Source of the DNA: Halobacillus ihumii
GTDB taxonomy: Bacteria; Bacillota; Bacilli; Bacillales; Halobacillaceae
Reading direction: 5' to 3'
Assembly (NCBI RefSeq): GCF_902726645.1
Contig: NZ_CACVAO010000001.1
Location: 806,001 to 870,000, forward strand
DNA: 64,000 bases
Below, piece by piece: positions 38,992-46,454 of this stretch (position 1 is the first letter of the stretch; the number at the start of each line of letters is the position of its first letter). Below the pieces are notes generated by a model, which was given only the letters and a program-made list of their open reading frames with translations, had not been told where the DNA came from and did no database searches. The translations under genes were made by a program, and so were the position numbers.

Positions 38992-39180
38992 TGCAACCGC
39001 TCCTCTATTGATTTCCAATCTTCGGTTGAGTAGTATAATCCATTCTTTATCATAACACTAAGAGGAGCATAGTGACAACAAATCAGTCAGGCTATATCCG
39101 CTCATTTCACCGGTTTAGTTCATTGTGCCATACAGATGAATAGACAACCCGGGGATGGATTGTCTATGGAGAGGAGGCGA

Positions 39181-39381
39181 TTATGAGGAGGCAGGGGTGA
39201 CCAAGCGGGGCTGACGCTCACGAATCATTTCATGCTCGATGCCTAACTGTCGCTGATCAAGGTCATACACACGGCGATTCGTGGCGCCAATAATTTCTAC
39301 GAGTTGTGCGATAGCTTCTTCTTGCTGCTGCATCCTTTGATAAAGATGAGAACAATTAGAACAAATATAAGTATGTTTCAT
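39181..39381 (-). CDS. Small protein with one CxxC, unknown function
   Basis: A 66-residue product (MKHTYICSNCSHLYQRM...) with a single CxxC near the N terminus and a helical, Gln/Glu-rich remainder that could form a short coiled coil. GGGAGG lies seven bases before the ATG, so it looks translated. It lies between hpf and secA. I do not recognise the family. A short hairpin (ATAGACAA...TTGTCTAT, ~39140-39167) follows its stop but lacks a T-run. Confidence 0.6.
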   Translation of the reverse strand: MKHTYICSNCSHLYQRMQQQEEAIAQLVEIIGATNRRVYDLDQRQLGIEHEMIRERQPRLVTPASS

Positions 39382-39591
39382 TCATTCGCCTCCCTGGCAG
39401 GTATGTTACAACTTAGTTATATCATCCTTTGTCCGAGAAGATAAGTGTGTAAAATTCCCCTTCCACGGCGCTGAATTGTTACAAAAAACGAATTATTCAG
39501 ACAAAAAATGACGTTTCTAAGGAAGCTTGGTAAGGACAAATATAAAGTCTGTTGTTTTTTTAAATGATTGCTCCACGTGAGGGTTTCCATG

Positions 39592-39623
39592 AAAAAAGCA
39601 GCCCTGGTTGTCCAGGACTGCTT
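39592..39623 (-). terminator. Intrinsic terminator of hpf
   Basis: AGCAGCCCTGG pairs with CCAGGACTGCT around TTGT; the minus strand continues TTTTTTC after the hpf stop at 39642. Confidence 0.9.
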
Positions 39624-39641
39624 GAACTTGATAAAGGTTTA

Positions 39642-40196
39642 TCAAGTTTCGATCAAGCCATAACGGCCATCTCGTCGTTTATATACGATGTTCGTTTCGT
39701 CTGTTAATGCGTTGGTGAAAACATAGAATGCATGCCCAAGCATATCCATTTGTAGTGCAGCTTCCTCACTATCCATCGGTTTAAGATCAAAACGCTTTGT
39801 TCTTACAATTTCAATATCGGATTCATCTTCCTTTTCAAGCACTTGTTGTTGTGCTTCTCTTTCCAGTTCAGCAAAGACGTACTTAGGAGCACCCTCCTGG
39901 CGAGACCTTCGATTGACTTTCGTTTTATGCTTTCGGATTTGTCTTTCGAGTTTATCTACCACAAGGTCGATGGCAGCGTATAAGTCAGTATTGTGTTCCT
40001 CTGCACGAAGAAGCAAGTTCTTCATCGGGATCGTTACCTCAATGGTCTGCTCATCATTATAGACACTTAAATTTACGTGAACCTCCGAAGTTAGTGGAGT
40101 ATCAAAATAGCGTTTTAATTTGCCCACCTTTTTCTCCACATATTCCTTTATGGAATCAGTCACCTCTAGATTTTCACCACGAATATTGTAATTCAT
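39642..40196 (-). CDS. hpf: Ribosome hibernation promoting factor, long form
   Basis: The 184-residue protein has the N-terminal S30AE domain (MNYNIRGENLEVTDSIKEYVEKKVGKLKRYF...) and the C-terminal dimerisation domain (residues ~125-184, ending VYKRRDGRYGLIE). That makes it the long HPF that forms inactive 100S ribosome dimers. Perfect AGGAGG lies nine bases before the ATG at 40196. The frame stays open upstream but without family similarity. A sigma-B type promoter is visible upstream, consistent with stress and stationary-phase control of yvyD in B. subtilis. Confidence 0.96.
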   Translation of the reverse strand: MNYNIRGENLEVTDSIKEYVEKKVGKLKRYFDTPLTSEVHVNLSVYNDEQTIEVTIPMKNLLLRAEEHNTDLYAAIDLVVDKLERQIRKHKTKVNRRSRQEGAPKYVFAELEREAQQQVLEKEDESDIEIVRTKRFDLKPMDSEEAALQMDMLGHAFYVFTNALTDETNIVYKRRDGRYGLIET

Positions 40197-40239
40197 TACA
40201 AGTGTCCTCCTTTCATCCTTATGTAGTTTATATTCTACC

Positions 40240-40265
40240 ATACCCTGGGTCATTCCTGCATAAAC
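40240..40265 (-). promoter_or_regulatory. Sigma-B type promoter for hpf
   Basis: On the minus strand GTTTAT and GGGTAT are spaced by 14 bases, matching the sigma-B pattern GTTTAA-N12-15-GGGTAT, 44 bases upstream of the hpf start. B. subtilis yvyD is known to be sigma-B/sigma-H dependent. Confidence 0.75.
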
Positions 40266-40432
40266 TTTCGGAATTTTTTGACGGAAGCTTGTCAGTAAAT
40301 GCTGGAAACTGCCAGACCATAAGGGAATCAAAGGTGGAAAATGCGATAGAAAAGCTTTTTTTGATAGATCGTGCCGATAAATCTGGTGAATTTGGCAAAA
40401 AATCACACGCATAATATAGGATAAACTTATTT

Positions 40433-40458
40433 AAAAAAGCATCTGGTTAGTCCACCAG
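40433..40458 (-). terminator. Intrinsic terminator of the fliD operon
   Basis: TCTGGT...ACCAGA stem-loop followed on the minus strand by TGCTTTTTT, just after the last gene of the flaG-fliD-fliS-fliT group. Confidence 0.75.
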
Positions 40459-40471
40459 ACTCTTCAGAACT

Positions 40472-40855
40472 TTAATGAGCTATATAAGAATCTAAAAAGG
40501 ATTGCATTTGCGAGCGCCAGCTTTCATAAACAGGAATCACTTCTTTAACCAGCAGATCGCGCTTTTCTTGATTCGTCCCGAATGTCGACCATTTCTCAAG
40601 CAATTTAACAATATCATGAAAGTCATCTAATAATAGTTTTGAAGGCGCATCATCTTTAAACCATTCCACCAATCGATCATTGGAGTCGCAAAGTTGCTGG
40701 AAAGCAAGTAACACATCCTCAAAAACTTGCTGCGCCTGAGGAGGCGCTTCGATACTCAGGTTATTCTCTAAGTATTCAAATCCTTCACTTATACCGGATA
40801 ACAATTGTTTATATTCTTGCAGCATACTGTGCTGTGCATCTGTTAGTTGTGACAT
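40472..40855 (-). CDS. Helical protein at the end of the fliD operon, unknown function
   Basis: The 127-residue product (MSQLTDAQHSMLQEYKQLL...) is acidic and predicted all-helical, without signal peptide or membrane segment. AGGAG lies six bases before the second ATG (40855), which I chose over the first at 40861. It follows fliT by 12 bases and is followed by a terminator, so it is the last gene of the flagellar filament-cap operon. FliT/FliS-like chaperones are small helical bundles, and a similar role is possible. B. subtilis has yvzG in the same position, but I cannot show homology. Confidence 0.7.
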   Translation of the reverse strand: MSQLTDAQHSMLQEYKQLLSGISEGFEYLENNLSIEAPPQAQQVFEDVLLAFQQLCDSNDRLVEWFKDDAPSKLLLDDFHDIVKLLEKWSTFGTNQEKRDLLVKEVIPVYESWRSQMQSFLDSYIAH

Positions 40856-40867
40856 AGCCATCTCCTA

Positions 40868-41221
40868 TTATTTTTTATGATCCATAAACATCCCGTCATA
40901 ACCGGAAACACTCTTATAAGGATTCGTATAACGCTGTTTGCTGGACCTCTGCTTTTTCATATTCCGCATATCAACTTTTAATTCATTTAACATGAGTTCG
41001 AGTTTTTGATTAATACTTGGTTCCTTTTGCAGAACTTGATCTACGATAGCTTGATCGCTAGACGTTTGCGGCTTCGTCAGCTCAGGTAAAAGCTGTTCAC
41101 GTCCATCAAGAAGCTCGTCAATTTTTGCAATTATGTTTTCCCTGTTTTGATCCGTAACTTTTTGCTTTACCGTTTCATCAAGCTGTTCTGTTATCGAAGC
41201 AAACTGTGCCCATACTGTCAC
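40868..41221 (-). CDS. fliT: Flagellar chaperone FliT
   Basis: I start this gene at the GTG at 41221 (VTVWAQFASITEQLDE, 117 residues), which overlaps the last base of the fliS stop codon. The longer open reading inside fliS is not supported. The protein is helical and ends in the basic segment KQRYTNPYKSVSGYDGMFMDHKK, typical of Bacillus FliT. FliT is an export chaperone, mainly for FliD. Position after fliS agrees. Confidence 0.85.
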   Translation of the reverse strand: MTVWAQFASITEQLDETVKQKVTDQNRENIIAKIDELLDGREQLLPELTKPQTSSDQAIVDQVLQKEPSINQKLELMLNELKVDMRNMKKQRSSKQRYTNPYKSVSGYDGMFMDHKK

Positions 41222-41610
41222 TACGCATTCCCGCCTGTACCATGCTGAGCTCTTCGGGTTTGTAAAATAACTTCTTTCCATGTATCCCGAAACTCCGTGA
41301 CCATCACTTCCACTTCATCCAGAATTGTACTATCGTTCTGACTATTCGCTTCCATCAGCCGATGATTCATATACTCATACAGCGGAAGCACCTCTTGTGA
41401 AACGGCATATTCCGGATTCATCGTGATCATTAATTCTCTTATAATGGCTTGCGCTTTCTGAATGGACGTATTTTTCTGCTCAATAGCGTCTTCGTTTATG
41501 GCCTTTTTAGCAGAACGAATAAACTTGATGCATCCATTGTAGAGCATAAGCGTAAGCTCTCCTGGAGAAGCTGTTTCTACTGAATTATTCTGGTAGGCTT
41601 GAATAGACAT
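41221..41610 (-). CDS. fliS: Flagellin export chaperone FliS
   Basis: The 129-residue protein has the FliS pattern AYQNNSVETASPGELTLMLYNGCIKFI at the N terminus and a four-helix bundle body. FliS binds the C terminus of flagellin and keeps it unfolded before export; in B. subtilis it also frees FliW for CsrA control. It follows fliD by 28 bases and overlaps fliT by one base. Confidence 0.96.
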   Translation of the reverse strand: MSIQAYQNNSVETASPGELTLMLYNGCIKFIRSAKKAINEDAIEQKNTSIQKAQAIIRELMITMNPEYAVSQEVLPLYEYMNHRLMEANSQNDSTILDEVEVMVTEFRDTWKEVILQTRRAQHGTGGNA

Positions 41611-41638
41611 CTGCCTGACACTCCTTTATCAAAATAAC

Positions 41639-43135
41639 TTACCCAAAGTTGGACATCAAAAAGGCGGACTGAGAATTCATTCGCTGAATTGCCTGTTCCA
41701 TTCGCCCAAACTGTGCCCAGTAACGGTCTTCAACTTGTGTGAGACGATTCTCAAAGGCCTCCATCCGGTCCTCCATATCCTCAAGCTTGCGTCCCATCAT
41801 ATATGATTCTTCGGTACTGGATGGCTTCCCGGCTTTCCTCTCAATCGTGTCTCGTGTCTCAGCGATCGTAGCTTCCAGCTTATCGACAATGCCCTTACTT
41901 CCTGTTGCTGCATTTCCAGAAAATAATTCCTGCACAGCTGCCGGATCTTCTCTCAACGCTTCCCGAAGTTTATCTTCATCAATGAGTAATTTACCACGCT
42001 CTAAATAATCGGGGCTTGTCGTAATCCCGATTTGAGAGATTTGCGTGAAAACCCCTCCTGTATCGACACTGCTATACCAGTCTGAACGCATGCCGAACAA
42101 AGCGCCTTGAATCGTTGAGTCACTGCGAAGCATCCCGCTTTTCGCTTTCTCTTCCCATAACTCAATTTCGCTCTCTTCCAAATCTTCCTTTTGCTTTTCC
42201 GTTAAAGGCGGGAAATCACGGTACCGCTTCTCGGTTACCTGTTCATTTAATTTTTCAATAACGTCATTATATTTATCAACGAATTTCGTAATGTTTTCTA
42301 GAGCGTTATCAATGTTATTGGAGACATTCACGTTCACAGCCGTATCCATCGCCGCGTGGAACTTGAAGGTCACTCCGTTTAACGTATAGTTATTCTCATG
42401 TGTCGTAATCTGTAAGGAACCATTATAAGTAAACTTAGCATCCACCCCATCGGTCTCGTTCGTGAGGGCAAGCGTATCACTTAGAAAACTAGCGCCTGGA
42501 CCGCTGAACTCAATTTCCGCTCCAGCACTGTTAAAATTTCCTGTCTCCGTTCTTTCCAACATTACCTTATCTGCACTGCTATCGTAAAAAGCACGCACAC
42601 CTAAATTAGAACTGCTGATCTCATCAAGCAGATCATTCAGGGACTGAGATTCATCAATTGTAAACGTCTTTGATTCTGTTCCCTTATCATTGTGTGTGGT
42701 GATCGTAAATGTACCTTCATTGAGCCAATTTGCAAATTTGTCCTTTTGTGAGGCAAGCGACTGATCTGGATCAATCTTCCCTGCCCCGCCTGAAATCTCA
42801 CTGGCACTCAGGTTATAAGCAGCTGAAGCAAGACGATTAACTTGAACATTGTAATTGCCTGTCCCTGCTGATGAGGTGGCCTCGGCACTAATTGCTGATG
42901 AAGGAGAGGAAACTTCCTTAGATTGATAGGTTTTTGATAGATTCATATCAAGCATCATACTATCAAGCTCAAATAGTTGTTTATTGACATCTCGGTAGGC
43001 ATCACGCTTCCAGGTTAACCACGTTTTCTCCTGTTCCATTTTATTTAAGGGCTGGCGCTCGGCCTTCATCAAGTCATTGACAAGCTTGTCAATGTCCATT
43101 CCAGAGGCCAGGCCCCCGATCCTCATATCACTCAT
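41639..43135 (-). CDS. fliD: Flagellar filament cap protein FliD
   Basis: The 498-residue protein starts MSDMRIGGLASGMDIDKLVNDLMKAERQPLNKM, the FliD N-terminal domain. A variable middle follows, then the FliD C-terminal domain (about 235-480) with LTQVEDRYWAQFGRMEQAIQRMNSQSAFL. It caps the growing filament and helps flagellin fold. flaG lies 12 bases upstream and fliS downstream, all under the sigma-D promoter before flaG. Confidence 0.96.
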   Translation of the reverse strand: MSDMRIGGLASGMDIDKLVNDLMKAERQPLNKMEQEKTWLTWKRDAYRDVNKQLFELDSMMLDMNLSKTYQSKEVSSPSSAISAEATSSAGTGNYNVQVNRLASAAYNLSASEISGGAGKIDPDQSLASQKDKFANWLNEGTFTITTHNDKGTESKTFTIDESQSLNDLLDEISSSNLGVRAFYDSSADKVMLERTETGNFNSAGAEIEFSGPGASFLSDTLALTNETDGVDAKFTYNGSLQITTHENNYTLNGVTFKFHAAMDTAVNVNVSNNIDNALENITKFVDKYNDVIEKLNEQVTEKRYRDFPPLTEKQKEDLEESEIELWEEKAKSGMLRSDSTIQGALFGMRSDWYSSVDTGGVFTQISQIGITTSPDYLERGKLLIDEDKLREALREDPAAVQELFSGNAATGSKGIVDKLEATIAETRDTIERKAGKPSSTEESYMMGRKLEDMEDRMEAFENRLTQVEDRYWAQFGRMEQAIQRMNSQSAFLMSNFG

Positions 43136-43147
43136 ATTCTCACCCTC

Positions 43148-43519
43148 TTATATTTTATCATCAACGATCAGTCCGATTGACTCAATCATCGCCGCATAGA
43201 AATCCAGCATATTTTTTGGTGGAATTTCCTTTACAACTTCTTTTGTTGTGCTGTTTATTATTGTAACGTAATACTCCTCTAATTTTTCATGAAATTGAAA
43301 CTGTAAATTCGTATGTGCAGGTTTCAATATGTCATTTAAGCCCTCGATGACCCGCCTTATTTTTTCCTTATTAAGATCTTCTTGTATTTGAAATGGTTTG
43401 GTTAATCCTTCTTCTAAATTCTTTGTACTGCTCAGCTTCTGAACAGATGTACGGTGGCTAAGATGCGATGAATGACTCTGCAGAAGTTGTGAGCGGCCCT
43501 TGCCTTTCGTTACGTCCAC
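43148..43519 (-). CDS. flaG: FlaG family flagellar protein (YvyC)
   Basis: The ~123-residue protein has the FlaG domain in its second half (LQFQFHEKLEEYYVTIINSTTKEVVKEIPPKNMLDFYAAMIESIGLIVDDKI). I choose the GTG at 43519, nine bases after GGGGAG. The frame is open further upstream but that part covers the promoter. FlaG affects filament length in some bacteria. It is the first gene of flaG-fliD-fliS-fliT. Confidence 0.88.
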   Translation of the reverse strand: MDVTKGKGRSQLLQSHSSHLSHRTSVQKLSSTKNLEEGLTKPFQIQEDLNKEKIRRVIEGLNDILKPAHTNLQFQFHEKLEEYYVTIINSTTKEVVKEIPPKNMLDFYAAMIESIGLIVDDKI

Positions 43520-43546
43520 GTTCAACAACTCCCCTATTTTCTTTTT

Positions 43547-43573
43547 ATATCGGCAGTAGATGAAAAGAGTTGA
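43547..43573 (-). promoter_or_regulatory. Sigma-D promoter for flaG-fliD-fliS-fliT
   Basis: On the minus strand TCAA, 15 bases, GCCGATAT: a perfect -10 and a one-mismatch -35 for the sigma-D consensus TAAA-N15-GCCGATAT, 28 bases before the chosen flaG start. Confidence 0.88.
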
Positions 43574-43643
43574 ATACATAATCGGGAAAAAATCGTGCCA
43601 AGCATGAATCCTCTCCAAACAGTTATAAAAGCCGGTAAAACAA

Positions 43644-43673
43644 TTGACACTACAGTCAACAAATCGGTATAAT
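43644..43673 (+). promoter_or_regulatory. Sigma-A promoter of the ABC transporter operon
   Basis: TTGACA and TATAAT, both perfect, 18 bases apart. An imperfect palindrome AATCGGT...ACCGACTT spans the -10 and start region, and a TATAGGAATTATTATA segment lies before the gene; both are candidate operator sites. Confidence 0.85.
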
Positions 43674-43734
43674 TTAATACAATGTTTAAAACCGACTTTG
43701 TTTATAGGAATTATTATAATAAGGAGGTAGTTTA

Positions 43735-44529
43735 TTGTTTCTAGAGATGCAGCATGTAGGAAAAACCTTCACAGATCAAGAACAGCAAGACTTTGAAGTT
43801 TTTTCCGATATCGACCTCAGCATAGCCGAAAACCAATTCGTTTCAATCTTGGGACCTTCAGGCTGTGGAAAATCAACGCTGCTTTCCATGGTCGCTGGAC
43901 TTGAACTTACCACGGAAGGTTCCATTACCCTTGAAGACAAGGAAATTAAGCAAGCCGGCCCCGATCGCGGCATGGTCTTTCAACAGCCTTCCTTGTTTCC
44001 ATGGCTCAACGTTCGTGACAATGTAACCTTTCCCCTTAAAGGAACAATGAGTAAAAAAGAAGCTATCACACTTGCTGACCACTTTTTGAAAATGGTTCAC
44101 TTAAGCCGCTTCAAAGAAAACTTCACCTATGAATTATCAGGCGGAATGCAACAGCGTGTGGCAATCGCAAGAGCCTTAGCCATGGATCCTAAAGTACTGT
44201 TAATGGATGAACCCTTTGGCGCTCTCGACGAACAAACTCGCCACATACTACATGATGAACTCATTAAAATTTGGCAAGAAACACAAAAAACAATCCTGTT
44301 CGTTACCCACAGCATTCAAGAAGCTATTAAACTATCAGACCGCGTGGTCGTGATGGGCACACGTCCAGGCCGAATCATCGCTGACTTTACCATCGATATT
44401 CCAAGACCAAGAAAACGTGATGATGAGCGAGTCATTGAACTTGAGAAAAAAGTGATGGATTTGCTTGAAGGAGAAATCAACAAAGTCTTAAAGGAAGAGC
44501 TCTCAAATGAAATTGAATATAGTCGTTAA
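43735..44529 (+). CDS. ABC transporter ATP-binding protein (nitrate/sulfonate/taurine type)
   Basis: The 264-residue ATPase has Walker A GPSGCGKST (40-48), the Q-loop in GMVFQQPSLFPW, signature LSGGMQQR and Walker B VLLMDEPFGALDEQT. The LFPWLNVRDNVTFPL region is typical of SsuB/TauB/NrtD. The start is a TTG seven bases after AAGGAGG. It is the first gene of a plus-strand operon inserted between the two minus-strand flagellar blocks. It overlaps the permease gene by 23 bases. Confidence 0.93.
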   Translation: MFLEMQHVGKTFTDQEQQDFEVFSDIDLSIAENQFVSILGPSGCGKSTLLSMVAGLELTTEGSITLEDKEIKQAGPDRGMVFQQPSLFPWLNVRDNVTFPLKGTMSKKEAITLADHFLKMVHLSRFKENFTYELSGGMQQRVAIARALAMDPKVLLMDEPFGALDEQTRHILHDELIKIWQETQKTILFVTHSIQEAIKLSDRVVVMGTRPGRIIADFTIDIPRPRKRDDERVIELEKKVMDLLEGEINKVLKEELSNEIEYSR

Positions 44530-45268
44530 ACGCATACTGTTTTTAGTTGTCGTCATTGGATTATGGCAGTTGGTATTCTCAGCCGGCGTGTTTCCAGATA
44601 TCATCTTACCTTCTCCCGGAAAAGTCTGGAACGCATTATACGAAGGTTTCGCAAGCGGAGATTTTGTCGAAGCATTAGGAGCAAGCTTTAAGCATTTACT
44701 GCTCGGCATGTCGATGGCTATCGCGCTCGGAACCATCGTCGGTGTTATTTTTGGAAAATCAAAACAAGCCGACGAAACAGCCGGTATGTACTTAATTGCC
44801 CTGCAAAGTATTCCAAGTATCGTCTGGGTCCCATTAGCCATCATGTTATTCGGCTTCACTGAATTTGCCGTTGTTTTCGTCGTTGTGCTAGGCGGAACCT
44901 TCGTCATGGCCTTAAACGTGCGGTCCGCGATTCACAACGTCCCTCCCCATCTCGTGCGAGCAGCCAGGACGATGGGAACAAAAGGATTCGGACTATTCTA
45001 TCGCGTTGAAGTACCAGCAAGCATTCCTTATTTTATGTCAGGTGTCCGACTTGCCTGGGCCTTCAGTTGGCGCGCCTTAATGGCCGGTGAATTATTAAGT
45101 AACGGACCAGGGCTTGGCTACTCATTGCGATACGCTCAGGATTACGCCCGCATGGACCAAGTGATCGGTATTATTATCATAATCGGAGTCATCGGCGCGA
45201 TCGTCGACCAGCTCGTTTTTTCCAAGTTAGAGAAAAATGTGATGAAACGCTGGGGATTAGTTAAATAA
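44507..45268 (+). CDS. ABC transporter permease (SsuC/TauC type)
   Basis: The 253-residue permease has about six membrane helices and the BPD transport loop with RAARTMGTKGFGLFYRVEVPASIPYFMSGVRLAWAFSWRALMAGELL, as in SsuC/TauC/NrtB. It is co-translated with the ATPase. The import substrate is probably a sulfonate, nitrate or related small anion; sequence does not decide. Confidence 0.92.
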   Translation: MKLNIVVKRILFLVVVIGLWQLVFSAGVFPDIILPSPGKVWNALYEGFASGDFVEALGASFKHLLLGMSMAIALGTIVGVIFGKSKQADETAGMYLIALQSIPSIVWVPLAIMLFGFTEFAVVFVVVLGGTFVMALNVRSAIHNVPPHLVRAARTMGTKGFGLFYRVEVPASIPYFMSGVRLAWAFSWRALMAGELLSNGPGLGYSLRYAQDYARMDQVIGIIIIIGVIGAIVDQLVFSKLEKNVMKRWGLVK

Positions 45269-45270
45269 AA

Positions 45271-45389
45271 GAAAAGCGAAAGCGCACTGGTAGACACGAC
45301 CAGCATAATAGAAGCGACTCAATGGGAGGATCTATCCCCATAGTAGCGATTCGATTATGTCTCGAGTGTCTGTGCGCGCTACAGCTATT
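45271..45389. repeat. Long imperfect palindrome between permease and binding-protein genes
   Basis: Left arm GAAAAGCGAAAGCGCAC...AGACAC and CATAATAGAAGCG...ATGGG pair with the right arm CCCATAGTAGCGATTCGATTATG...GTGTCTGTGCGCGCT. A ~119-nt hairpin-forming element inside an operon could set the ratio of binding protein to membrane parts. It resembles the GAAAAGCG-type intergenic repeats common in Bacillaceae (from memory). Confidence 0.65.
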
Positions 45390-45411
45390 CAAAAGAAAGG
45401 ATGAAGAACAC

Positions 45412-46413
45412 ATGAAGAAATTATTATCTCTTATCTCTCTCGTTACACTTAGCTTGTTGTTAGCTGCCTGTGGAAGCAGTGAAGAAGAAGCAAGCGGTGA
45501 CGGATCAAAAGAAATTACAATCGGGTACTTCCCGAACATTAACCACGTAGCCGGAATGGTTGCAGAAGAAAAAGAACTTTACTCTGAAACCTTGCCAGAT
45601 GGAACTACCGTAAACTATAAATATTTCCCTGATGGATCAGCCTTTATGACTGCGGTTGAAACAGGTGAAGTACAAGGCGGCCTCGTCGGACCTGGTCCAG
45701 CGATGAACCACTTCACAAGCGGCGCGAAAATTAACGTCGTAGCAGCCGGATCCACCGGCGGAACCGTAATTATGGCTAGAAAAGGCGCCAACATAGAAAC
45801 ACCCGAAGACTTAAAAGGCAAAACATTCATCTCTCCGCGCGTTGGCTGTACACACGACGTACAGTTCGAAACGATGATGAAAGAAGAATACGGCATCACA
45901 TCCAGCAGAATTGGCGGAACGATGAAACACGTAACTGGTAAACCAGCTACTTATAACGCCATGTTCAAAGCAGGCAAAGTAGACGCTGCAACCGTCCCTG
46001 AACCATGGGCTTCTGTTATTGAAGCACAAGGAAACGGCAAAGTGCTCGTGGACACACCAGATGTAGCTTACGGTAAAACATTGCCAGCAGCCGTTTTCGT
46101 AACCTCTCAAGAACTAGTCAAGAATAACCCAGAGATGGTTCAAAGCATCGTAGACGCACACAAACAAGCAACGAAGTTTATCCAGGAAAACCCTGAAGAA
46201 GCGAAAACGATCGCTATCGATAAAATTAAAGAAATCACTGACCAGGAACTTTCTAAATCAGTAATTGATAATGCATGGGAACGTATTAATTTCACGTATG
46301 AGGTTGATGGAGAGGTCTTACAGGACTTCGCGAATTCTTCTTATGAGCTGGAGTTTTTGAAGGAGAAGCCTGATTTAGAGGGATTGGTTGATACGAGTTT
46401 TATTGAGAAGTAA
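45412..46413 (+). CDS. ABC transporter substrate-binding lipoprotein
   Basis: The 333-residue protein starts MKKLLSLISLVTLSLLLAAC, a lipoprotein signal with the lipobox cysteine near residue 20. A periplasmic-binding-protein fold of the SsuA/TauA/NMT1 type follows (ITIGYFPNINHVAGMVA, GPGPAMNHFTSG, VPEPWASVIEAQG). AAAGGA lies ten bases before the ATG at 45412; the frame extends further upstream over the palindromic element, without sense. A terminator follows directly. Confidence 0.92.
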   Translation: MKKLLSLISLVTLSLLLAACGSSEEEASGDGSKEITIGYFPNINHVAGMVAEEKELYSETLPDGTTVNYKYFPDGSAFMTAVETGEVQGGLVGPGPAMNHFTSGAKINVVAAGSTGGTVIMARKGANIETPEDLKGKTFISPRVGCTHDVQFETMMKEEYGITSSRIGGTMKHVTGKPATYNAMFKAGKVDAATVPEPWASVIEAQGNGKVLVDTPDVAYGKTLPAAVFVTSQELVKNNPEMVQSIVDAHKQATKFIQENPEEAKTIAIDKIKEITDQELSKSVIDNAWERINFTYEVDGEVLQDFANSSYELEFLKEKPDLEGLVDTSFIEK

Positions 46414-46418
46414 TGAGG

Positions 46419-46447
46419 AAAGCCAGCCGGGAGCGGCTGGCTTTTTT
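46419..46447 (+). terminator. Intrinsic terminator of the ABC operon
   Basis: AAGCCAGCC and GGCTGGCTT pair around GGGAGC, followed by TTTTTTGTTTG on the plus strand. Confidence 0.93.
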
Positions 46448-46454
46448 GTTTGTC

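Noticed and set aside
40197..40412. N-terminal extension of hpf by 72 residues
   Set aside because: The frame is open but AGGAGG and the family start support the ATG at 40196, and a promoter lies inside the extension.
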